DNA from: DAOTWC01 sp048499435
Lineage (GTDB): Bacteria > Chloroflexota > Anaerolineae > Aggregatilineales > Phototrophicaceae
Length of the DNA stretch: 64,000 nt
NCBI GenBank assembly: GCA_048499435.1
Contig: JASNZW010000001.1
Span: 930,001-994,000 of the forward strand
Direction of reading: 5' to 3'
Below the pieces are notes generated by a model. It made no database searches, was not told the origin of the DNA, and saw only the letters and a list, made by a program, of their open reading frames with translations. This document shows, piece after piece, positions 17,601 through 26,820 of this stretch. The first letter of the stretch is position 1; the number at the start of each line of letters is the position of its first letter. The position numbers and the translations under genes were made by a program.

Positions 17601-18887
17601 TTATTCGCTGGCGGCGGGCGGCTCAGCCGCTGCCCGCAGGCGCGCCTGCTCAGCGGCGAAGTCGCGAATGCGCGCGATTGAGCGCAGCACGCGCTCGCCG
17701 GTTTCACCGTCCAGCGCCTTGAGCAGCCGCTGCAGCGTGTCGCTGAGGCTGTCGAGCGCATACGGCGATTCGATCGGCGCGGTGGTGAACACCTCTTGCA
17801 GCGCGGCGGCGGCGCCGTCGGCCTCGTTGAGCGCCAGCCGCGCCGTCAGCAGGTCAGCCCACGCCCAATAGTTGTCGGGGTCGGCGCGCACCTCGCCGAA
17901 CGCCAGGCTTTCGACCTTGCGATAGGTTTCAAGCATGTGCTCGCGGTCGCCGCGCTCGGCGTACAGCAGCGCCAGGTTGCTGGAGGCATAGGACGACTGC
18001 GGCACAACTTCGGCGGCCTTGCGGTAAGCGCGGATCGCCTCGTCAACCTGTTCGCGGCGGCGGTACAGCCCGCCCAGCGACCCCCACCACGACTCGCCGT
18101 CCTCGTCAATCAGCTTAGGCGCGACACTGAGCGCGCGCAGCAGCAGGCCCTCTGCCTGGTTCAGCAGGATATAACGCTGCGGGTCCTCGCGGTCCAGCTT
18201 TTCGCCCATGCGGCGGTAAACATAGCCCAGCGCCGCCAGCGCCGGGGCGAAATCCGGCTCTTTTTCCAGCGCCACCCGGAGGTGCTGCTCCGCATCCTGC
18301 AGCTTGCCCGACTGCGTGTAGACGTAGCCCAGGCGAAAATGGATGATGGGGTTATCAATGTCCAGAACGCTGGCGCGGTGATAAAAGTCGAGCGCGCCGC
18401 TGTAGTCGCGGAACTTGTACTGGCGCTCGCCCAGCGGCAGGTAGGACAGCGCCAGCGTGGCGTCGTCGGTGCTGTTCGCAAGCTCAGTGCGCAGCGCGTC
18501 GAAACGCTGCTGCGTCTCGGCGGACAGGGCTTGCAGGCCGGCGTGGGCTTCCTGCATCTCGCGCTCGAACCGTTCGCGCGCGCGCGACAGCGCCGCGATC
18601 TGCGTGAAGCCGTAGATACCGGCCAGCACGCCGATCGCCGCCACCACCGCGCTGAAGGCCTCGAACAGCCCCAACAGGTTGAAGCCCATGTCGATGCTGC
18701 GCTGGCTGTCGCTGGCGGCGCGCTCAGCGGCGGCCTGGGCGGCCTCGGCGGCGGCCTCGGCGCGCGCGGCAGCGGCCTCCAGCCGGCTGGCCGCGTCGTC
18801 TGGCGGGGGTGTTGCGTCCTGCGCCAGCGCCGGCGCGGCGGCCAGACACAGCAGACACAGCGTGAGCAGCAGGCGTAAGAGGCGCAT
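17601..18887 (-). CDS. membrane-anchored TPR protein with coiled coil
   Basis: About 428 aa. A signal peptide or first anchor (LLRLLLTLCLLCLAAAPALAQ) is followed by an Ala/Glu-rich coiled coil (about 35-65), a hydrophobic helix (FSAVVAAIGVLAGIYGF) and a second coiled coil (ARERFEREMQEAHAGL). From about residue 150 there are four to five TPR-like units, e.g. YSGALDFYHRASVLDIDNP, HFRLGYVYTQSGKLQDAEQH and DEAIRAYRKAAEVVP. TPRs bind partner proteins. Of three in-frame starts, ATG 18887 has GAGGA at a fitting distance. It lies 3' of the PBP-like gene on the same strand, separated by a long hairpin. Confidence 0.7.
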   Translation of the reverse strand: MRLLRLLLTLCLLCLAAAPALAQDATPPPDDAASRLEAAAARAEAAAEAAQAAAERAASDSQRSIDMGFNLLGLFEAFSAVVAAIGVLAGIYGFTQIAALSRARERFEREMQEAHAGLQALSAETQQRFDALRTELANSTDDATLALSYLPLGERQYKFRDYSGALDFYHRASVLDIDNPIIHFRLGYVYTQSGKLQDAEQHLRVALEKEPDFAPALAALGYVYRRMGEKLDREDPQRYILLNQAEGLLLRALSVAPKLIDEDGESWWGSLGGLYRRREQVDEAIRAYRKAAEVVPQSSYASSNLALLYAERGDREHMLETYRKVESLAFGEVRADPDNYWAWADLLTARLALNEADGAAAALQEVFTTAPIESPYALDSLSDTLQRLLKALDGETGERVLRSIARIRDFAAEQARLRAAAEPPAASE

Positions 18888-18920
18888 ACGACACATCCTC
18901 ACTGGCGTTAAAACGTGGGC

Positions 18921-18986
18921 GAGCGGGCCTCATCCCCCGCCAGCCCCTTTCACGAAACGGGGGCTGCGCAGGAATGAGGCCCGCTC
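18921..18986. repeat. 66-base imperfect palindrome between two minus-strand genes
   Basis: Outer arms GAGCGGGCCTCAT (18921-18933) and ATGAGGCCCGCTC (18974-18986) are perfect. Inside them CAGCCCC pairs with GGGGCTG around TTTCACGAAA. It could act as a terminator for the PBP-like gene; its CCCCTTTCAC core is shared with the hairpin at 42476-42515. Confidence 0.6.
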
Positions 18987-18993
18987 AGCGGGG

Positions 18994-21900
18994 TCACCCG
19001 CCTGAGATGAAAATGGTGGGCGTCGGCGCGCCCTGAGCGCCCGCGCCAGGGAGGGGCGTCGCCAGCAGCGGCGGCGGCTGTTCCTGGAACGACGGGCCGG
19101 TGATGGGCGTCTCGCCGAACGACGGGCCGGCGATCGGCGGCAGCGCCTGCAGCGTTGGCGTCAGGAACGGCAGCGTCGTGTTGGTCGCCGCGACCGGCGG
19201 CTGGGTGGCCGTTGGCGGCGGCGTGGGCGTCGGGTTGTTGATGATGATGCGCGTGTCGCGCAGGATAAAACCGCCGACCGTCGAACGCGCGTTCAGCCGC
19301 AGGGTGTACTGCTGGCCAGACGGAAACTGCGCCGTGTTGAACTGCGCCAGCACGCTCTCGGTCGGGACCTGGTTGGTGAACGGGCCGGCGACGATGAATA
19401 TCTGGCCGGGGCTGCTGGCCGGGATCAGCTCAAGCTGGTAGCTGGCCAGGTCCGTGCCGGTGGCGAACCCGATGACGCTCACCGTCCCCTCGACAGTCTG
19501 GTTGTCCACCGGCTGCGTGATACGCACGTTGGGCCGGGTGGTGTTGACATCGCAGGCGGCGGTCGGCGGCGGCTGCGGGTTAGGCGGCAGCCCTAACAGC
19601 GCGGCGGTCTGCTGGCCTTCCGGCGTGCGCAGCCAGCCGAGCGCGGCGTTGTCGCTGATGTTGACGAACGTGCGCGTCTCGACGCTGTCGTTGCAGAAGG
19701 TCGGGTCAGCGCGCAGGCCGGTCCAGGTATCCACTGACACCTGCACCACCGGGCCGCGTTCAGGCGGCGGGGCCGGCTGGCGCACATTGAACAGCTCGGT
19801 GCGCTGCGCCGGGCAGCCGGCGAAGGTCAGTGTGCCGGTGGTGGTGCAGATAGCGGCGCTGATGATGTCGGTCGTCTGGAAGGGCTGCGGCTGGCCAACG
19901 GCGGCCAGCGCCTCGCGCATCACGCGGTTCCATACGGGGGCCGCGTGGGCGACGGCGTCGCCCTGGGTGTTCACGTCGTCCGGGTGGCCCAGCCACACGC
20001 CGACCGCGATATTGCGCGCGAAGCCCAGCGCCCACAGGTCCTTGCTGCCCTCGCTGCTGCCCACCGTGACGGCCACGCGGTCGCCAAACTGCGGCAGCAG
20101 CAGCGCGCTGTTGCTGCCGTAGCGCGGCGCGCGCGCGGTGTTGTCGCTGAGGATGTTCTGGATGAGGAAAGCGGCCTGCGCGTTGACGCCCGTGCCAGCC
20201 GGGGCCTGCGGCCGGGGCGGCGTGATGGTCTGGCCGCTGGCGTCCACAATCGCGGCGATGGTGAACAGCGGCGCATACGTGCCGGTATTCGCCAGCGTGC
20301 CGTAAGCGCCCATCATGTCGTACAGCATGACCTCAGTTGTGCCAAGCGCCGACAGCAGGCTGACCTGCGGCGGCTCGGTGCGGAAGGTCAGGCCCATCCG
20401 GCGCGACGTGTTGACGAAGATGTCGTTGCCGATGAACTCGTAGGCCTTGACCGCCGGGATGTTGATCGTCTGGGCCAGCGCATGGCGCAGCGCCACCGGG
20501 CCGGACGCCACCGCCGGGTTGTTGGTGGGCGTGAAGGACGGGTTCTGGTAGACAGTGGGCACGTTCCACAGCAGCGTCGCCGCCGTCATGTACTCTTCGT
20601 AGTCAAGCTGGCCGTTCTGGTTGCGGTCGCCCACGTTCTCCAGGGCGGCGGTGTAAATAACCGGGAAGATCGCCTGGCCCGGCTGCTGCCAGGTGAGCGC
20701 GCCGTTGATCTGGCCCTGAATCTGCGCGTTGCTGAAGTCCGGGCTGCCGATCATCGCCAGAATCGCGCCGGAGGCCGGCTCAGTGACCATGATCGCGCCG
20801 GTGTTGACGCCGGTCAGCGGCATCGCCCTGAGCTGCTCCACCAGCGCCGCCTGCGCCGCGTCCTGGATGCGCGGGTCCAGCGTGGTCGTCACGCGCAGGC
20901 CCAGGCGGTAGAGCGCCCCGGCCCCGTAGATGGCGTCAATCTGCTGTTCGACAAAGTTGGCGAAGTGCGGGTAGCGCAGGCTCTGCTGCGCGCGGCGCGG
21001 CAGGTACGGCCCGACCTTGTTCACCGACGCCTGCACGATAATCGCGTCGGCGAAGTCGCCGTTGGGCCGGAAGATGTTGTTGGGGTCAACGCAGAACGGC
21101 TGCGCTGTGTGCTGGAAATTGAGGCAGCCAACCGCCGTCAGCGTTTGCAGGTTGGCGTCGCGGGCGGCGATCGACCGTTCCAGGTTGATCACCGGGTCGT
21201 TGCCCGCCGGGTCCTGGATCAGCCCGACCAGCATGGCCGCTTCCACCAGGTTGATGTCCAGAGCGCGACGTACGATATTCTCGCTGCGCTGGCTGAAGTA
21301 GAAGTTGGCCGCCGCCTCAACGCCGTAGGTCTGGTTGCCGAAGAAGGCGTTGTTGAGGAACATCTCCAGAATCTGGTTTTTGTCGTACCGCCGCGCGATC
21401 TCTGACGCGACGACGAACTCCGTCAGGCGGTTCTGCGCGGTGGGCACGGCCTCGTCCAGCACGAGCAGGCGCGCCACCCGCTGCGTGATCGTTTCCTGGG
21501 TCAGGCTGCCGCCGCCCAGGAACGCGCCGACGATTGTCAGCGGGTCAAACCCGGCGGTCTCGTAATAGTTGGGGTCCAGCACGCCGACGGTGGCGTACAC
21601 CATCTCCGGCGAAATCTTGCTGAGCGTCACCGGCGTGGCCGCGCCCTCCGGGCTGTCGCGGGTGGCGATAACGTCGCCGTTGCGGTCGTAGATGAAGCCG
21701 GTCTGGAAGCGCGGGGCGGCAGTGCCCAGCTCAGCGATGCGGTCGCGGTACTGGTTGGCGATGTTGTTGTACGGCAGCACGATCGCCACGACCAGGAACA
21801 GCGCGCCCAGGATAAAAGCCAGGCCGATCACCAGCGCGGCGATGAGCAGCAGGCGGCGCTGGTTGTCGCGGCGCTGCGCCTCAGCGGCTTCCTCAAACGT

Positions 21901-23172
21901 GATGGCCGGCACGCCGGTGTACGCCCCTGGCGCGGGAACTGCGGCCTCGCCCGCGCCCACCGCGTATGCCGGCTGAGTGACGCCCGGCGTGTAGGGGCGC
22001 GTGCCCTCCAGCGTCAGCGCCTCAGAGGTGGGCACGGTGTCCATGTTGATCGCGCCCATGTTGGGCACGGTGTAATCGGGGTCAGTCACCGGGACCTGGC
22101 GCGGCAGCGGCATGGATTCGTCACCCAGCCGCAGCGAGTCGTCGGCGCCGGTGGCGTAGTACGGGTCGCGCGCCGGCTCGTCGGTCAGGTACGGCAGCGC
22201 GCCCTCGCGCCGCGCCGGGGCGCTGGGCTGGGGCGGCGTATCCTGCACCCATTCGTTGCGCACCGCGTCAAAGCGGAACCAGGCGTCGGTGTCCACGCCC
22301 ATCATCCACCAGTTCTGCGCGTCGTCCAGCACCAGCATCTTGCGCAGCCGGTCCTGCAGTTCCTCGCGTGAGATCGCGCCGGTCTGGTACTGCTCGCGCA
22401 GGGCGCGCACCTGGGTTTCTGTCTCCAGGAACTTGTGCGCCAGCGCCTCGCGCTCGACATCCACAGCGGGCGCGGCCTCGACCGGCGTGAAATCGCCGGC
22501 CTGGGTGTCGTCCAGCAGGGCATCAAGCTGCTCGCGGGCGAAGGCGGCGGGGTCAACCGCGCCCACCTCCACCGGAATCGGCGCGGCGGCCTCGTCCGCC
22601 TGCAGGGCATCGAGCTGCTCGCGGGCGAAATCAGCCGCGCTGGGCGCGCCCGCCTCGTCTGCCTCCAGGGCCTCGCGCTCCAGGGCCGCGCGCTCAGCCG
22701 CGCCCACCAGCGAGGTCGTGTCGGCCTCAGCTTCGCCCCCGGTGAGGATCGTGCGCGCCGGCGGCGGCTGCACCATGCTGACCATCGCGATCAGGTCGCC
22801 CAGGCCGGCCACGCTGTCGAGATCAGTCGGCGCGGCGGGCGCGGGCGCGGCCTCAGCGGGGGCCTGCTCCGGGGCCAGCAGCATGTCCTCCGGCGGCAGG
22901 CCGGCGTGGGGCGCGCGCGCCGCCGAAATCTCAATCATGTCTTCCGGTTTGAACGGCGTTTGCTCTGGGCTGGGCAGGTGCCAGTCGCCGGCGCTGGCCG
23001 GGACCGGCTCCAGGTTCTCCGGCATGGCTGGAACGCGCCAGCCGCCGGTGTCGGCGGGCGCGGCGGGCACTGGCTCCGGCACAGTGACACGGCCCAGCGG
23101 GCGCGGTTGGCCCCAGCCGCCAGTGAACTCGGTTTGCTGCCGTTCGTCTTTATCGGGTTGGTGGTCGGCCAT
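18994..23172 (-). CDS. giant PBP1-like protein lacking catalytic motifs
   Basis: 1392 aa with the layout of a bifunctional class A penicillin-binding protein. Residues 1-438 are a cytoplasmic, acidic, low-complexity region with repeated FAREQLDAL segments and a short QYQTGAISREELQDRLRKML helix pair. A single membrane helix spans about 439-466. A GT51-like domain (about 490-660) keeps SLTQETITQRVARLL, DKNQILEMFLNNAFFG and YGVEAAA, but the catalytic ED of ED-x2-F-x2-H-x-G reads LD (532-533). A transpeptidase-like domain (about 790-1090) has PGQAIFP where PGSxxKP is expected and TVGSSEG where KTGT is expected. An Ig-like domain and a Pro/Thr tail follow. It is probably a structural or regulatory pseudoenzyme. 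Confidence 0.8.
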   Translation of the reverse strand: MADHQPDKDERQQTEFTGGWGQPRPLGRVTVPEPVPAAPADTGGWRVPAMPENLEPVPASAGDWHLPSPEQTPFKPEDMIEISAARAPHAGLPPEDMLLAPEQAPAEAAPAPAAPTDLDSVAGLGDLIAMVSMVQPPPARTILTGGEAEADTTSLVGAAERAALEREALEADEAGAPSAADFAREQLDALQADEAAAPIPVEVGAVDPAAFAREQLDALLDDTQAGDFTPVEAAPAVDVEREALAHKFLETETQVRALREQYQTGAISREELQDRLRKMLVLDDAQNWWMMGVDTDAWFRFDAVRNEWVQDTPPQPSAPARREGALPYLTDEPARDPYYATGADDSLRLGDESMPLPRQVPVTDPDYTVPNMGAINMDTVPTSEALTLEGTRPYTPGVTQPAYAVGAGEAAVPAPGAYTGVPAITFEEAAEAQRRDNQRRLLLIAALVIGLAFILGALFLVVAIVLPYNNIANQYRDRIAELGTAAPRFQTGFIYDRNGDVIATRDSPEGAATPVTLSKISPEMVYATVGVLDPNYYETAGFDPLTIVGAFLGGGSLTQETITQRVARLLVLDEAVPTAQNRLTEFVVASEIARRYDKNQILEMFLNNAFFGNQTYGVEAAANFYFSQRSENIVRRALDINLVEAAMLVGLIQDPAGNDPVINLERSIAARDANLQTLTAVGCLNFQHTAQPFCVDPNNIFRPNGDFADAIIVQASVNKVGPYLPRRAQQSLRYPHFANFVEQQIDAIYGAGALYRLGLRVTTTLDPRIQDAAQAALVEQLRAMPLTGVNTGAIMVTEPASGAILAMIGSPDFSNAQIQGQINGALTWQQPGQAIFPVIYTAALENVGDRNQNGQLDYEEYMTAATLLWNVPTVYQNPSFTPTNNPAVASGPVALRHALAQTINIPAVKAYEFIGNDIFVNTSRRMGLTFRTEPPQVSLLSALGTTEVMLYDMMGAYGTLANTGTYAPLFTIAAIVDASGQTITPPRPQAPAGTGVNAQAAFLIQNILSDNTARAPRYGSNSALLLPQFGDRVAVTVGSSEGSKDLWALGFARNIAVGVWLGHPDDVNTQGDAVAHAAPVWNRVMREALAAVGQPQPFQTTDIISAAICTTTGTLTFAGCPAQRTELFNVRQPAPPPERGPVVQVSVDTWTGLRADPTFCNDSVETRTFVNISDNAALGWLRTPEGQQTAALLGLPPNPQPPPTAACDVNTTRPNVRITQPVDNQTVEGTVSVIGFATGTDLASYQLELIPASSPGQIFIVAGPFTNQVPTESVLAQFNTAQFPSGQQYTLRLNARSTVGGFILRDTRIIINNPTPTPPPTATQPPVAATNTTLPFLTPTLQALPPIAGPSFGETPITGPSFQEQPPPLLATPLPGAGAQGAPTPTIFISGG

Positions 23173-23286
23173 GCGCCATCTGCTTCCTTCGCTGCCCCCG
23201 CGCTGCCGGGGCCGGTGTCTACAACCGATTCTAACGAATGAAGTGGGTAAGGCGCAAGTTGCAGCGCGCCGGCGGCGGCCGCGCCA

Positions 23287-24147
23287 CTAAAAGAGCAGCA
23301 GCAGCGTGCCTGCGCAGACGAGCGCCAGGCCGACAAGCGTCTTCCTTGTCACCCGCTCTTTCAGGAAGAAGTACGAAAACGCGACCGTGACCACGATGCT
23401 GAGCTTGTCTATCGGGACGACGACGCTGGCGTTTCCGTCCTGCAGGGCGCGGTAATAACACAGCCACGACAGCCCGGTTGCCAGCCCCGACAGCCCGATG
23501 AACACCCAGCTCCGGCGGTCCACCACCCAGAAAGCGGGCGGCTTTCGCTGAAAGAGCACGATGCCCCACGCCAGGAACAGGACGACGATCGTCCTGATCG
23601 CCGTCCCCAGGGTCGAGTCCACGTCCTGGATGCCCACCTTCCCCAGGATGGCCGTCAGCGCGGCGAACACGGCGGCGAGCGCGGCGAAGAAAAACCACGA
23701 CCGCGACTGCGGCGCGCTGGCCACCAGCGTTTTGCGCTCGATCATCAGCAGCGTGCCGGCGGCCAGGGCGGCCATGCCGACGATCATCAGGGCGCTGAGC
23801 GGCTCGCCCAGAAACAGGAACGCGAGCAGAATCGTCAAAATCGTGCTGCTCTTGTCAACGGGCGCGACCTTGTTGACATCGCCGAGCTGCAGCGCCCGGA
23901 AATAGCACAGCCACGAAGCGCCGGTCGCCAGCCCTGACAGCACCAGGAACACGAGGCTGTGGCGGGGAATATGCGCGATCGCCTGCTGCGCGCCAACGAC
24001 GAAAACCATCAGCCACGAAAACAGCAGGACGACAAGCGTGCGCAAAGCTGTGGCGAGATTAGAGTCAACGTTCTGAACGCCGATTTTCGCCAGTATCGCC
24101 GCTGCCCCGGCAAAGCCAGCCGAACCAAAAGCGAAAAGCAGCCACAT
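23287..24147 (-). CDS. EamA/DMT-family transporter
   Basis: A 286-aa protein of ten membrane helices built as two EamA repeats. The two halves are clearly homologous: ILAKIGVQNVDSNLATALRT in the first and ILGKVGIQDVDSTLGTAIRT in the second, and again SGLATGASWLCYFRALQLGD versus SGLATGLSWLCYYRALQDGN. The start at 24147 opens directly with helix one; AGGA lies about nine bases upstream, and longer open frame upstream is non-membrane and low complexity. The DMT superfamily exports metabolites or amino acids; the substrate is unknown. It is divergent from the PIN-TRAM gene. Confidence 0.88.
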   Translation of the reverse strand: MWLLFAFGSAGFAGAAAILAKIGVQNVDSNLATALRTLVVLLFSWLMVFVVGAQQAIAHIPRHSLVFLVLSGLATGASWLCYFRALQLGDVNKVAPVDKSSTILTILLAFLFLGEPLSALMIVGMAALAAGTLLMIERKTLVASAPQSRSWFFFAALAAVFAALTAILGKVGIQDVDSTLGTAIRTIVVLFLAWGIVLFQRKPPAFWVVDRRSWVFIGLSGLATGLSWLCYYRALQDGNASVVVPIDKLSIVVTVAFSYFFLKERVTRKTLVGLALVCAGTLLLLF

Positions 24148-24235
24148 CCTGTTGAGTCCTTTTCTGGCGGCGAAGTCCAAGCGGCTGGGCGCGTCGTGGG
24201 CGCGAAAACGCTGTAATCTTATCATTTTCGGTGCG

Positions 24236-24264
24236 TTGACGCCCGCCGCCGGGCATGCTACCCT
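24236..24264 (+). promoter_or_regulatory. possible promoter of the PIN-TRAM gene
   Basis: TTGACG (24236-24241) and TACCCT (24259-24264) are 17 bases apart in the divergent gap. The -10 box is weak, and the gene starts 170 bases downstream. Confidence 0.3.
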
Positions 24265-24433
24265 TTTACACACGGCGGCGCGAACACCTGTGTTATTGGG
24301 ATGCCGCGCAGTTGGCTGGTACGCGCGTTCATTATCAGCCGCCACGCCGTCATCCGGCGGGCCTGCCCAGGCGCACCGGCCTGCGACCGTTATGCGCAGC
24401 GCGACGGCGGGTTGGCTCCAGGAGCCTGTAAGC

Positions 24434-25486
24434 ATGTCGTTCGACTTTATCTTCCGTTTGCTGGGGATGGTGCTGTTCGCGCTGGCGGGGGCGCGCGGCG
24501 GCGTGGATATCGCCGCTGCCTCCGGCCTGCCCGCCGACCTGACGGCGTTTGTGTTCGCGCTGCTGGGGATGCTGTTCGGCCTGGTGCTCACCCCCTGGAT
24601 CACCACCCGCCCGGTTCGCGCGGTCAGCCGGGCGGTCAGCGAAAAACCGCCCGATGTGCTGACGCTGGCGCTGGCGGGCCTGCTGGTGGGCCTGCTGGTA
24701 GGTCTGCTGCTGGCGTTCCCGCTGTCGCTGCTGCCCGGCGCGCTGGGCCAACTGCTGCCCGCAGCGGTGTCGCTGGCCGCCGGCTACATCAGCCTGACGA
24801 TCGCCGCCCGGCGCTCGCGCGAGCTGTGGGCCTTTATCGGCGACCTGTTCCGCATCGGCCCGGCGGCAAGCCGCATCCGGCGCAGCGCCACCGGCGAGCG
24901 CGAGCTGCTGCTCGACACCAGCGTGCTGATTGACGGGCGCATCGTGGACATCGCTAAAACCGGCTTTCTGGGCGCCACGCTGGTGCTGCCGCGCTTCGTC
25001 CTCAACGAGCTGCACCAGGTTTCCGATTCGTCAGACCCGCTGCGGCGCAACCGGGGGCGGCGCGGGCTGGCCAAGCTCAACGAACTTCAGCGCGACCCTG
25101 CGATCGCGCTGCGCATTATCGAGGACGATTTTGAAAACGTCCACGAAGTTGACAGCAAGCTGGTCATGCTGGCGGTCCAGATGGAGGCCGGCATCGTCAC
25201 CAACGACTACAACCTTAACCGCGTGGCCGAGGCGCAGAACGTGGAGGTGCTCAACACCAACCTGCTCGCCAACGCCGTCCGCGCCGTGTTTATCCCCGGC
25301 GAAACCTTCTCTATCCACATCATCCAGGAAGGGCGCGACCCCGACCAGGGCGTCGGCTATTTAGAGGATGGCACGATGGTGGTAGTGGCGGGGGGCAAAA
25401 TCTACATGGACCGCACGATCAACGTGACGGTGACGCGCCTCATCAACCGGGAGACCGGGCGCATGATCTTCGCGGAGCCGGCCTGA
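24434..25486 (+). CDS. PIN-TRAM domain membrane protein (YacL type)
   Basis: A 350-aa protein. Four hydrophobic helices occupy about residues 1-135. A PIN nuclease domain follows (about 155-270) with the acidic residues expected for metal binding: LLLDTSVLIDGRIVDI, FVLNELHQVSDSSD, EVDSKLVMLA and VTNDYNLNRVA. A C-terminal TRAM-like beta domain contains GVGYLEDGTMVVVAGGK. This order is that of Bacillus YacL, a membrane-tethered putative RNase. The start has GGAG nine bases upstream; upstream open frame is rejected as non-coding. It is convergent with the HD-domain gene. Confidence 0.88.
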   Translation: MSFDFIFRLLGMVLFALAGARGGVDIAAASGLPADLTAFVFALLGMLFGLVLTPWITTRPVRAVSRAVSEKPPDVLTLALAGLLVGLLVGLLLAFPLSLLPGALGQLLPAAVSLAAGYISLTIAARRSRELWAFIGDLFRIGPAASRIRRSATGERELLLDTSVLIDGRIVDIAKTGFLGATLVLPRFVLNELHQVSDSSDPLRRNRGRRGLAKLNELQRDPAIALRIIEDDFENVHEVDSKLVMLAVQMEAGIVTNDYNLNRVAEAQNVEVLNTNLLANAVRAVFIPGETFSIHIIQEGRDPDQGVGYLEDGTMVVVAGGKIYMDRTINVTVTRLINRETGRMIFAEPA

Positions 25487-25492
25487 CGCGCG

Positions 25493-26017
25493 TCAGTTGG
25501 CGTCGTCGGCGCGCTGGAGGCGCGCCAGCAGCGGCGCGTGCGGGTGACCGGCGTGCGCGGCCAGCGGGTCGGCGTGATGGGCGATCAGCCAGACGGCGCG
25601 CGGGGACGCCTGGGCAGCGGCGGCCAGCTCCGCGCCCCAGGCCGGGTGCTGCGCGCCGATAGCGAACGGGCGCGCCCAACGGCTGGTCGCCGGGTCGGCG
25701 GCGGCCCAGCGCGCGCTGCGGCGCGGCAGCGCGGCCCGCGCCAGCACCACCAGCGTTTTCTGCCACACAGGGAACGGGTAGCGCGCTTTGCCAACGTCGT
25801 GCAGCAGCGCGGCCAGCGCCAGGTCGTGCGGGGCCGCCCCCTGGGCCAGCACCGCAGACAGCACGTTCAGGCTGTGGTGCTGCTCGCTGCGGCGCAGCGC
25901 CGCGAACAGCGCGAGCTGCGCCGGCGTCAGGTAAGCGGCGGCCAGTTCACAGCTAACCGGTCGCGCCTCCGCCAGCAGCGCCCGCACCCCCTGACGCACC
26001 CGCTGCACCGCTGCCAC
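25493..26017 (-). CDS. HD-domain phosphohydrolase-like protein
   Basis: A 174-aa protein with the HD metal site: EQHHSLNVLSAVL, then LAALLHDVGKARYPFPVWQKTL, and later AQHPAWGAEL and AHHAD. The spacing H...HD...H...H/D suits an HDOD or HD-GYP-like fold without the GYP motif. Such proteins hydrolyse phosphate esters of nucleotides. GTG at 26017 with GAGG five bases upstream is the likely start. It begins eight bases after the site-2 protease gene ends, so the two form an operon. Confidence 0.78.
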   Translation of the reverse strand: MAAVQRVRQGVRALLAEARPVSCELAAAYLTPAQLALFAALRRSEQHHSLNVLSAVLAQGAAPHDLALAALLHDVGKARYPFPVWQKTLVVLARAALPRRSARWAAADPATSRWARPFAIGAQHPAWGAELAAAAQASPRAVWLIAHHADPLAAHAGHPHAPLLARLQRADDAN

Positions 26018-26024
26018 CGCGGCC

Positions 26025-26672
26025 TCAGAAGCCGATCAGCGCGCCGTAGATGGCGCGCACCGGCTGGCCGATGAGAATGCCCAGGATGTTGATCGAGCCG
26101 CCCACAAAGCTGAGCAGGATGAGCGCGAAGAAGGCGAAGTAGGTGTACTGCTGCCAGCGCTGCCAGGTGTACGCCAGGTCCGGCGGCAGCAGCGCCAGCA
26201 CGATAGACCAGCCATCCAGCGGGAAGAACGGCAGTATATTAAACACGAACAGCAGCACGTTGAAGTAGATGATCATTTGCAGCAGCAGCAGCACAAAAGA
26301 CGGAAGCTGCTGGTTGATCGCCAGCGGCAGCAGCAGCCGGAACACCAGCCCGAAGGCCGCCGCCAGCAGCAGGTTTGACACCGGCCCGGCGGCGACGGCA
26401 GCCAGGTAGCCCCAGCGCGGGTTGCGCATCCGGTGGGCGGCGATTGGGGCCGAGCCGAGGATGCCGAAGCCGATCAGCGCGAACATCAGCCAGCCCACCC
26501 AATTGATGTGCACCAGCGGGTTAAGCGTGAGGCGGCCCTCGCGCTTCGGGACCGGGTCGCCCATCAGGTAGCCAACGTAATTATGCGCGAACTCGTGCAC
26601 GGTCATGCCAAGGCCGACCGCAAACAGAATGGCGATCAGCGATTCAATCGAAGGGTTGCCGAACAGCAGCAC
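26025..26672 (-). CDS. site-2 protease family metalloprotease (M50)
   Basis: A 215-aa membrane protein of about six helices. The zinc site is complete: HEFAH in the first helical hairpin and NILPFFPLDG (the N-x-P-x4-DG ligand motif) in a later helix. These are the marks of intramembrane site-2 proteases of the short, PDZ-free type (YwhC/Rv-like). They cut membrane-bound regulators or remnants of signal peptides; the substrate is unknown. GTG 26672 with AGGAGG six bases upstream sets the start. First gene of a two-gene operon with the HD protein. Confidence 0.9.
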   Translation of the reverse strand: MLLFGNPSIESLIAILFAVGLGMTVHEFAHNYVGYLMGDPVPKREGRLTLNPLVHINWVGWLMFALIGFGILGSAPIAAHRMRNPRWGYLAAVAAGPVSNLLLAAAFGLVFRLLLPLAINQQLPSFVLLLLQMIIYFNVLLFVFNILPFFPLDGWSIVLALLPPDLAYTWQRWQQYTYFAFFALILLSFVGGSINILGILIGQPVRAIYGALIGF

Positions 26673-26769
26673 CGGCGGCCTCCTGGGTTAAACGTCGTTT
26701 GCTGGCGAAGTATAGCATATCGGGCGTGAGAACTGTGTACAGGCCGCTTCAGGGCCGGGTGAGGCAAGA

Positions 26770-26798
26770 GCGGGCAGGCCGTGTGACAGCCTGCCCGC
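26770..26798 (-). terminator. GC-rich hairpin after the secreted-protein gene
   Basis: GCGGGCAGGC (26770-26779) pairs perfectly with GCCTGCCCGC (26789-26798). It lies 23 bases beyond the stop at 26821. It lacks a proper T tract, so it may be a terminator or only an mRNA 3' end structure. Confidence 0.5.
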
Positions 26799-26820
26799 GC
26801 ATATCACGCGCCCTGCGCCG

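Noticed and set aside
23287..24606. A longer form of the EamA transporter with 153 extra N-terminal residues
   Set aside because: The extra part is low complexity, crosses the divergent promoter region, and ATG 24147 opens directly at the first membrane helix.
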